The notes beneath the pieces are model-generated. The model was not told the origin of the DNA, did no database searches, and saw nothing but the letters and a program-made list of their open reading frames with translations. Below, one piece after another: positions 12,730 through 21,393 of a stretch of DNA of 64,000 bases. The DNA is from Rheum nobile (Eukaryota > Streptophyta > Magnoliopsida > Caryophyllales > Polygonaceae), in the NCBI GenBank assembly GCA_027886185.1, contig WOAB01000568.1, positions 13,276,501 to 13,340,500 on the forward strand. Direction: 5' to 3'. Within the stretch, counting starts at the first letter, position 1; every line of letters begins with the position of its first letter. Made by a program: the position numbers and the translations under genes.

Positions 12730-14436
12730 AATCACCTCATGCTTAGACCTTTGCTCGTCCTCGAGTAAACAAATAAAGAGCCTACTCCTCCAATGTAGCA
12801 TCCAAGGTCTCAGGAAGCATATCCTCCAACTAAGAGTCACCTAACCCATGCCAAGCTCCTAGCACCAATCTCATTCACAACACATCCACAACTCAACAAG
12901 CTTAAGAGGCAAGCAGAGTACTTCCCCAAAGCTTAACCCGGACATCCAAAAGTGTGAGTAACCTCTAATCCTAGCCTCCATCTATTACTCCTTATGTCTC
13001 CCAGAGTGACCTACCCGACAATCCTTCTTTGTCTCCTCTTCTTATGACGCCTAGCCAAGAATAATGAGAAATCCTAAAATCACTCTTCTTCTTTTCGTTC
13101 ATTTTGCCAAGGCGCCCTTTCGGGTTTTCACCAAGCCATTCATTTCATTTTTCAATAGATGTACTCACATAAGCTCACGTCACTCTTGACCTCATATTAC
13201 CCCAGCCTAATGCTGGTCCAAGCCACCTGCTTATTACCTAGGCCGTCCTTTCGGGTTTTCGACCTATCCCAGGATTTTTTATGATAGCCTTTTTTCAAAA
13301 AAAATTGGCTCTTTTCATTTTTTTTTCATTTTTCTCCTCAGCAGCGTAGTAAGTATAAAACCCCACCCCATGCTTAAACATTGTATTGTCCTCAATGTAA
13401 TGAAAGACAAAAGAATAAAGCACATGGAAAAGCAAAAAATAACTCACAACGTTGCCGAGTTGTCTTGGACACTTCCTTGTTGTTGGCGGTGTAGTCATAA
13501 AAGCTCATTGTCCTGGATGTCTGGCATCAACGCCATTATCTTCATCTACCGTGCAACCATAAGAAACCACTCTGGTGAATAGTGGTTATACAAGAACTCA
13601 GGGCGGCACGGCCTTCAACTCCATCAACTTGTACCATGCAACCAAAAGGAACCACTCTGGTGAATAGTGGTCAATCAAGGGAACGGGGTTGCATGGCCTT
13701 CAAAAATGGGCCCCGATGTCATCGTGGTTGGGCCCTGGTGTACCTCCTCTCCAGCTGTCGACTGCAGGGCCATCATCATTGCCAAGTAAAAGTAGGGTGA
13801 ATGTAATCTTCCGTTAGCAACATGATGCGCACCTCTCCGTGGAGAATCTGGACAGCTGGGTAATTTTTTTTATTTTTTTTATTTTTTTTTACTTTTTCTC
13901 CCCGTTTAAGGTCTTTTCGGGGTATCTTATTTTCGTCTTTTGCTCCCCGTTTGAGGTTTTTTCGGGGCCCATTTTTTCGATATTTTTTTTTTAAAATAAG
14001 GGATAGTAGTCGAACCTGAACCGGCGGCGATCGCTGTATTAAAACGGCGGTCGCTGTCATTTTGCTGCAAACAGCGTGAGTGAGGAAGGAGAAAACAGCG
14101 GGCGCCGTGGAGAGGGCGGCGGTCGCCATAATTGCAGCGGTCGCCGTAATTAAACGGCAGTCGCCGTTTTCATGTCGTAGGCAGCTCCATTGGTTGAGCA
14201 ATTAACGGCGATCGCCGTAATGAAGCGGCGGTCGCCGTAAACACCTTCTTCGTTTTTCTCACGTCCCTGCAGGTGAGTTCGACACAAAATGCAAAAACAA
14301 AAGGAAAACAACTAAAAGTGATTAAGGGAAAGGGAAAGATACTACCTAATCATCGGGTTGCCTCCCGAGAAGCGTCGTAGTTAACGTCGTGGCTCGACCT
14401 CATTCTGGCTCAATCACGTTTCAGCTTCGGGTTCCT
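12730..14436 (-). other. 3' untranslated internal region of the left gypsy copy
   Basis: This lies between the integrase end and the 3' LTR of the minus-oriented element and aligns in reverse with 16679-18279. Landmarks on the minus strand are GTCGAGCCACGACGTTAACT with CTCGGGAGGCAACCCG just after the integrase stop, a block rich in ACGGCGACCGCCGT-like palindromes (14010-14240), repeated CACTATTCACCAGAGTGG segments, and AAGCATGAGGTGATT next to the LTR as probable polypurine tract. Long ORFs here on either strand are not supported as genes. Confidence 0.75.
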
Positions 14437-15215
14437 TCAGGAACGCCTCTTCAATGGTGTCCTTGGTAAAACCTTCTGGTATTTCTTCACTCTTTGCCCA
14501 TTCACCTTGAACAAAGTCTGCGCTGCCGAATCAAACAGCTCTATGGCACCATGTGGGAAGACTGTGGCCACATAATATGGTCCTGCCCAGCGTGATCTCA
14601 GCTTGCCTGGGAAAAGTCTAAGGCGTGACTGAAATAAGAGGACTTTGTCTCCAACTTTGAAGTCCTTTCTCACTATGTTCTTGTCATGCCAGGCCTTAGC
14701 CTTTTCCTTGTAGTGAGTGGCATTGTCATAAGCCTCGATCCTAGCTTCCTCTAGCTCTTGCAATTGTAACTTACGAAGCTCTCCAGCATCATCCAATTTC
14801 ATGCTACAATTCTTGACAGCCCAATATGCCTTGTGTTCTAGCTCTACTGGAAGGTGACAAGCCTTACCAAACACTAACCGAAAGGGAGACATACCAATTG
14901 GTGTCTTATAAACTGTCCTGTATGCCCACAGTGCATCATCAAGCCTCAAACTCCAGTCTTTTCTATTGGGAGACACCGTCTTCTCCAAGATGGACTTTAT
15001 CTCTCGGTTGGAGACTTCAGCTTGCCCGTTCGTTTGAGAGTGATAGGCGGTAGAAACTCTCTGCGTGACATGATATTTCTTTAACAGTGCAGTGATTGTC
15101 CTATTGCAGAAGTGGGTTCCTCTATCACTGATGAGAGCTTTTGGCACTCCAAACCTGGTAAATATGTTAGACTTCAAGAAATCTGCAACAACTTTAGCAT
15201 CATCAGTCCTGTTTA
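14437..15215 (-). pseudogene. C-terminal integrase of the left Athila/Tat-type gypsy element
   Basis: The minus-strand product is the C-terminal half of a gypsy integrase. It holds the second catalytic Asp region (LISDRGTHFCN), the Glu region (NGQAEVSNREIKSILEK), WAYRTVYKTPIGMSPFRLVF, the GKACHLPVELEHKAYWAVK signature typical of Athila/Tat elements, and a chromatin-side tail with VGDKVLLF and SRWAGPYYV. The frame is open from TDDAKVVADF at the right edge to a stop at 14437. Upstream protease, RT, RNase H and the first integrase Asp are missing, because minisatellite DNA begins at about 15212. It cannot act alone. Confidence 0.88.
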
Positions 15216-15362
15216 ATATAGTTATATACTATAATATAACTATACGATATACTATAATATATAATTATAGTATATATAATTATAGTATATAGTTATATAC
15301 TATAATATAAATCGTATAGTTATATACTATAGTATATATACTATGGTTATATCGTATTGTCC
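15212..15362. repeat. Minisatellite junction with units in both orientations
   Basis: AT-rich 26-bp-type units lie exactly between the truncated minus-strand integrase and the truncated plus-strand LTR tail. The left part reads as reverse-complement units (AACTATACGATATACTATAA) and the right part as direct units (ATCGTATAGTTATATACTAT), so orientation switches within 150 bp. It is a plausible recombination or end-joining site. A misassembly is also possible. Confidence 0.75.
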
Positions 15363-15556
15363 TGTTTACTTTTGCATGCTTAGATTAATTAAACAAACAA
15401 AATCTCCCTTTGGTTACTTTAGTTTGACATACGAATTGCATATTAAGATAGATCCGTCTCCCTGTGGATTTGACCCGTACTTACCTAGGACTACGGTTTA
15501 AGGTTTGTTTGGATATTTTGCATAGCAGTTTTTAGAATGACAAAAACCTGTTATCA
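15363..15556 (+). repeat. Tail of the 5' LTR of the right gypsy copy
   Basis: These 194 bases match the last part of the LTR at 18280-19690 (from TGTTTACTTTTGCATGCTTA to CCTGTTATCA). The first 1.2 kb of this LTR are absent and replaced by minisatellite. The U5 end and the primer-binding site directly behind it are preserved. Confidence 0.85.
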
Positions 15557-15559
15557 AAT

Positions 15560-15577
15560 TGGCGCCGTTGCCGGGGA
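15560..15577 (+). other. Primer-binding site of the right gypsy copy
   Basis: TGGCGCCGTTGCCGGGGA lies three bases after the LTR end. This tRNA-primed site is characteristic of Athila/Tat-group gypsy elements and recurs at 62433-62450. It fixes the plus orientation of this copy. Confidence 0.85.
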
Positions 15578-15689
15578 GGCAATAATCTATTTTGTGTGCG
15601 ATTTGTGTGTCAACTATTGTGTGGACCTATCTTACGGCCCACACCCGTGCTATTGATTTTTGTTTTTCCTTTTTGATTTTGTTACAGAG

Positions 15690-16678
15690 ATGGATAGATT
15701 TCCCCACTTCCATCAGGAGCCGCAATATGACCCATAAAGTCCAATATCCAGATCATTGAGAGGCAGACGGAGAAAATGGTACAAGCAGTGAGCAGAATGG
15801 AGACCATGACGTCGGTAGAACCACTATCTCACCCAGTGGTGCACCAGGAAGAGAATGTCTTCTCGTTGACCCTACAAAGTACTGAGCAGCTGCATGTCGC
15901 CCCCTTAGCTGAAAGGGAGGAACAAATTTGTGAGACGGGTGCAGAATACAGCGAGATATCTGCAGAAGAAGAGAACCCAAGACCGCGGGAGGTATACCTC
16001 GATCTCGGTTCACCCACTAAGGAGATGGGTATTCCAGACGATATTTTGGACCGCGTTGTGCTTTCTGAAGAAGAGTATTTTATGGGACTGGAGGAATTCA
16101 GCGATCAAGAGGAGGAGAGCCACGATCGCGAAAATGATCCTGTGACGCTCGTTCTTCTCGAAAATGCCCTGGCAGCCCCCGACCCTCTTGAGGCTGCCTA
16201 TGATGAGTATGTGCATCTCAACTCCTCTCCACTTGTCTCGCTGCACCCCGTCACGCCCCTCCCTGAGGCAGTACAAGATACTCGAAGGCTGAAGAACGAC
16301 AAAGAGCTATATGAAACCTTCAGTATCTGCGAGGCAACCATTCCCTTGATCGAACTGGCAAATTGCATCCCTCGCTACACAGAGTTTTTAAGGGCGCTGG
16401 GCAATATAAAGAAGAAACCAAAGGGGAAGCACAAGAAGGAGGCCTTAATTCAGGTGGTGAATTGTTACATGCTGGATGCAGGGCATGACATACATGCATC
16501 CCCTGAGATGTTGGGTAGACTGTTCCTGAAGATGGCAAGTGCATTCATAGATATAAACAGCGGTCCAACCATCAACAAGTACACAAGCAAGGGGGAAAGG
16601 CTCAACATGGAGCACACAAAGCGGCATCCCTCTGATATAGACCTCAGGAGTTCAAGTGATAGGAGCAACCCGAGTTGA
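15690..16678 (+). pseudogene. Gag/pro remnant fused to the 3' region (pol deleted)
   Basis: The leader after the PBS contains a methionine codon (15690, MDRFPHFHQEPQYDP) followed by a stop. An open frame then starts at 15776 and runs about 300 codons. It is acidic (SEEEYFMGLEEFSDQEEES), then has a segment like the gag-protease spacer of Athila elements (ELYETFSICEATIPLIELAN, then IPRYTEFLRALGNIKKK). It ends at 16678, directly before the post-pol landmark GTCGAGCCACGACATTAACT. Hence protease, RT, RNase H and integrase are missing and the element is non-autonomous. The canonical gag core seen at 62800-63400 is also absent. The continued open frame across 900 bp may mean it is still maintained. 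Confidence 0.6.
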
Positions 16679-18279
16679 AGAGGTTGAGCACTATGTCGAG
16701 CCACGACATTAACTAAGGCGCTACTCGGGAGGCAACCCGAGGTTAGTTAGTTTATTTCCCTTTCCCTTAGTCTTTTCTTTTGTTTTTCCTTTTAGTTTTT
16801 CCTTTCTGTGTCGAACTAACCTGTAGGAAGCGCGAAAAAAATGAAAATGGTGTTCACGGCGCCCGCTGCGAAGTTTACGGCGACCGCCGCAATTGTCTCG
16901 CCAAGCAAGTTGGCTACGACCTAAAAACAGTGACCGCCGTTTAATTACGGCGACCGCCGCAATTACGGCGACCGCCGCACCCCTCACGGCGACCGCCGCA
17001 TTTTCGCAGGTAAAAAAAAAATTAAAAAAATTAAAAAAAAAAAAATCGAAAAAAATGGGTTCCGAAAAACCTTAAACGGGGAGAAAAAGACGAAAATAAG
17101 ATACCCCGAAAAGACCTTAAACGGGGAGAAAAAGTAAAAAAATAAATAAAATTAGCCAGCTGTCCAGATTCTCCACGGAGAGGTGCGCATCATGTTGCTA
17201 ACGGAAGATTACATTCACCCTACTTTTACTTGGCAACGATGATGGCCCTGCAGTCGACAACTGGAGAGGAGGTACATCAGGGCCCAACCACGATGACATC
17301 GGGGCCCATTTTTGAAGGCCATGCAACCCCGTTCCCTTGATTGACCACTATTCACCAGAGTGGTTCCTTTTGGTTGCATGGTACAAGTTGATGGAGTTGA
17401 AGGCCGTGCCGCCCTGAGTTCCTGTATAACCACTATTCACCAGAGTGGTTTCTTATGGTTGCACGGTAGATGAAGATAATGGCGTTGATGCCAGACATCC
17501 AGGACAATGAGCTTTTATGACTACACCGCCAGCAACAAGGAAGTGTCCAAGCCAACTCGGCAACGTTGTGAGTTATTTTTTGCTTTTTCCTGTGCTTTAT
17601 TCTTTTGTCTTTCATTACATTGAGGACAATGCAATGTTTAAGCATGGGGTGGGGTTTTATACTTGCTACGCTGCTGAGGAGAAAAATGAAAAAATGAAAA
17701 GAGCCAAAAATTTGAAAAAAGGCTATCATAAAAATCCTGGGATAGGTCGAAAACCCGAAAGGGCGGCCTAGGTAATAAGCAGGTGGCTTGGACCAGCATT
17801 AGGCTGGGGTAATATGAGGTCAAGAGTGACGTGAGCTTATGTGAGTACATCTATTGGAAAATGAAATGAGTGGCTTGGTGAAAACCCGAAAGGGCGCCTT
17901 GGCAAAACGAGCGAAAAAGAAGAAGAGCGATTCTAGGATTTCTCACTATTCTTGACGAGGCGTCATAAGAAGAGGAGTCAAAGAAGGATTGTCGGGTAGG
18001 TCACTCTGGGAGACATAAGGAGCAATAGATGGAGGCTAGGAATAGAGGTTACTCACACTATTGGATGTCCGGGTTAGCTTGGGGGAAGTACTCTGCTTGC
18101 CCCTTAAGCTTGTTGAGTTGTGGATGTGTTGTGAATGAGATTGGAGCCAGGAGCTTGGCATGGGTTAGGTGACTCTTAGTTGGAGGATATGCTTCCTGAG
18201 ACCTTGGATGTTGCATTGAAGGAGTTGACTCTTTATTAGTTTACTCGAGGACGAGCAAAGGTCTAAGCATGGGGTGATT
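16679..18279 (+). other. 3' untranslated internal region of the right gypsy copy
   Basis: It aligns in inverted orientation with 12730-14436. It starts with GTCGAGCCACGAC and CTCGGGAGGCAACCCGAG, holds ACGGCGACCGCCGC-type palindromes at 16858-17010, CACTATTCACCAGAGTGG segments at 17346-17455, and ends GCATGGGGTGATT next to the 3' LTR. Similarity to the left copy by eye is moderate in 16750-17010 and high in 17040-18279. Open frames such as 17215-17729 are mirror images of those in the left copy and are not convincing genes. Confidence 0.75.
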
Positions 18280-19690
18280 TGATAAGCACTACTTTGTAGG
18301 GCTTAAGTAAGAGTCATTAGAGGTTTTATTGGTGCCATTCGGGTAGATTTAGACACATTCATGTGGATGGCGTTTGGGGGCGAAGTTTGGTAATTGATTA
18401 AATGCCACGTAATTGATGGGCGAATTGGATGAATTAGGCCCAAGTGGAATTAACAGGCCACGTGATTATGCTGATGGTGGGCCACAGTTTGGATGAGGAA
18501 GAAAGGCCCAATTGAAGAAGCTGGTCCACGTGAAGAAGCTGGGGAGGTGAAGTGAGGCTGGGGCCCAAATGAAGATTTGCTTTAGCGTGAAGAAGCAAAT
18601 TGGAGGTGATGTCATCCACGACATCAGCGTGAAATTGAAGCAAATTGGAGGTGGGCCGTGTTGCTGTTGGTTGAAGTTGGGCCGAAAAAGCGGGAGAATG
18701 AATTGCTGATGCTGGGCCGAGATGTCACGCTGAGAGCTGCTGAACGAGAATTGCGGGAACGGGATTAATTTCCCTGCTTTAGTTTGTTTAATTATTATTA
18801 TTATTTTATTATTTCGTTTTAGGTTAATTTAGATTTTATTTCCTTTAGTATATTAGGGTAGAAAAAAGGCTTGTTTGCCTATCTTCTAATCATCGATCAT
18901 CTTTTTCTCTTGAACCCTAATTCCCTTTTCTACGTTATGAAGAACTAAGCCTCTCTGGCTTAGTCAGACGCTGAAGCTTTCATTTTGATAAAGTTGTGAG
19001 ATTCTTATTCTTAATCTATTGCATGGTTTTTATCTTTCTCTTGCTTAAGTTGTTTATGATTGATATTGATAATCTCTATTTGGACGCATCTAGGGTTTAT
19101 TGTTATTGATTGATTGCTAGATTTAGATTGTTACTGGTTGAGCATATCTATTTTAGAGTAGCAACTGCATCGTACTAGTATCTGGTTGTGCTAGTCTTAT
19201 GCAGAAGAGAATTGATTTACATTCTAGAATAAAAGCTGGTTGTTTTATGCTAGAATTGTATCCAACTATATTCCTATCCGTAAGGCTGCTGTTAAACTGA
19301 ATCTTGATAGTTTCAGGATTGTTTAATTAGTTAGTGCTAATAGTATCTGGTTGTGCTATTAGTTATATCTGAAAAGGAATTGGAATTACCATTGCATGAG
19401 ATTTTGAATGAGTATCTATGATCAACTTGTCATACGAATAGTGGATGTTGTTTGACTAAGTGCTTTTTCCCCATTACTGAATCCATCACATCTAGTTGTT
19501 TACTTTTGCATGCTTAGATTAATTAAACAAACAAAATCTCCCTTTGGTTACTTTAGTTTGACATACGAATTGCATATTAAGATAGATCCGTCTCCCTGTG
19601 GATTTGACACATACTTACCTAGGACTACGGTTTAAGGTTTGTTTGGATATTTTGCATAGCAGTTTTTAGAACGACAAAAACATGTTATCA
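18280..19690 (+). repeat. 3' LTR of the right gypsy copy
   Basis: It runs from TGATAAGCACTACTTTGTAG to CATGTTATCA, 1411 bp. Its last 194 bases match the 15363-15556 tail almost exactly. The outer flank is minisatellite (TTATATATTATGG), so the element lies in or was recombined into the array. No target duplication is visible because the 5' LTR start is lost. Confidence 0.88.
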
Positions 19691-20455
19691 TTATATATTA
19701 TGGTTTTATCGTATAGTTATATACTATTGTTATATCGTATAGATATATACTATTGTTATGTTGTATAGTTATATACTATAGTTATATACTATGTTATATC
19801 GTATAGTTATATACTATAGTTATATCTTATGGTTATATCATATTGTTATCTACTATAGTTATATACCATGGTTATATCGTATAGTTATATACTATAATTA
19901 TATATTATGGTTCTAACATATAGTTATATACTATTTTTATATCGTATAGTTATATACTATTTTTATATCGTATAGTTATATAATATGGTTATATCGTATA
20001 GTTATATACTATTGTTATATTGTTTAGTTATATACTATGGTTATATCGTATAGTTATATACTACAGCTATATTTTATGGTTCTAACATAAAGTTATATAC
20101 TATAATTATATTTTATGGTTCTAACGTATAGTTATATACTATTTTTATATCGTATAGCTATTTACTATGGTTATATCGTATAATTATATACTATAGTTAT
20201 ATACTATTGTACATATATCGTATAGTTATATACTATTGTTATATCGTATAGTTATATACTATGATTATATCGTATAGTTATATACTATTGTTATATCGTA
20301 TAGTTATATACTATGATTATATCGTATAGTTATATACTATGATTATATCGTATAGTTATATATTGTTTTTATATTGTTTAGTTATATACTATAGTTATAT
20401 ATTATAGTTATATACTATGGTTATATCGTATAGTTATATACTATAATTATATTTT
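19691..20455. repeat. 26-bp AT minisatellite, right array
   Basis: Tandem units of the same 26-bp family and same orientation as the left array at 10736-11224, for example ATATCGTATAGTTATATACT with a variable ATGGTT/ATTGTT/ATGATT spacer. The shared orientation of both outer arrays fits insertion of foreign DNA into one original array. Confidence 0.85.
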
Positions 20456-20559
20456 GACCCTTGGTATAATTACTTTAGGCATCAAATAAGTATAATAAAT
20501 AAGACTACTATTAGGATAATTTGTTGAAACTAATTTAACACAATAACAAACACCCTTCA

Positions 20560-20945
20560 TTTCAAAATCGAACTAATTCTATTTATTTAACACACTCAAA
20601 CTTATTGGTTTTAAAATTTAGATTTAAGTTTAAGTTTAAGTTTAAATTTATTTAACACACTAAAAGTTTTAATTTCAGAATTAGTTCGATCTTTTAGGAA
20701 ATAACACACTCAAACTTATCGGTTTTAAAGTTAATTTTATTTTTAATTTTAAATTTATTTTACACACTAAAAGTTTTAATTTCATAATTAGTTCGATCTT
20801 TTAGGAAATAACACACTCGAAATTTAAATTTAAATTTAACACACTCAAAATTAGTTTGAATTTGAAATTAATTAGTTCGATTTTAACACACTCAAAATAA
20901 ATAAGACAAAATTTAACACACTCAAAATAAATAAGACAAAATTGC
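20560..20945. repeat. Degenerate tandem repeats with AACACACTCAAA cores
   Basis: Two units of roughly 115-125 bp share TAACACACTCAAACTTAT, GGTTTTAAA, an AAATTTA-rich middle, ACACACTAAAAGTTTTAATT and AGTTCGATCTTTTAGGAAAT. Shorter AACACACTCAAAATAAATAA copies follow near 20885-20940. No coding potential is seen. Origin is unknown. Confidence 0.65.
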
Positions 20946-21378
20946 ACATAAATATGCTATATGACATTTTTACAATTTCATACATACTTCTCTATCATTT
21001 CTTCTATATGCTAATCTTAATTCACGGAGTCAGACCCTGTTCCTAGATGACCCAACCCATTCCCCTAGGCCAGCAGACATGCTGCAATTTTTTTATATAA
21101 AAAAAACATCGGTAAGTGTCACCGTTACATTTTAAAAAATTTAAAAAATAAAAATAAAAATGATTTTAACGATGAAAAACACCGTTGGAATCAGCAGTAC
21201 CTGCAGACACCATTAGCTGGCATCCGAAACATATTATAATCGATCATTCGATCAAGGGTACATGTTGATTGTTGATGATTAATTAATAGCCATAAAAAAA
21301 GGGGGAATATCTCTTAATTAATTGATTAATTGGCCACGGAAATAGGTCAAATAGTTGTCCGGCTTAGTCAGAAGGCAT
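20946..21378. other. Non-coding stretch with a hairpin-like repeat
   Basis: No gene is seen. Around 21090-21140 the sequence TTTTTTTATATAAAAAAAA followed by ATCGGTAAGTGTCACCGTTA recalls the hairpin neighbourhood at 9995-10053. The remainder is AT-rich and leads into the LINE target site. Confidence 0.45.
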
Positions 21379-21393
21379 CCATGCATGCATGTA

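Noticed and set aside
13295..13800. Small ORFs repeated in mirror image at 17215-17771
   Set aside because: They reflect the inverted gypsy 3' untranslated regions; repetition is due to the element, not to a gene family.
11261..19690. One retroelement with two LTRs (12 kb composite)
   Set aside because: The two LTRs point in opposite directions and diverge in the middle; they belong to two insertions.
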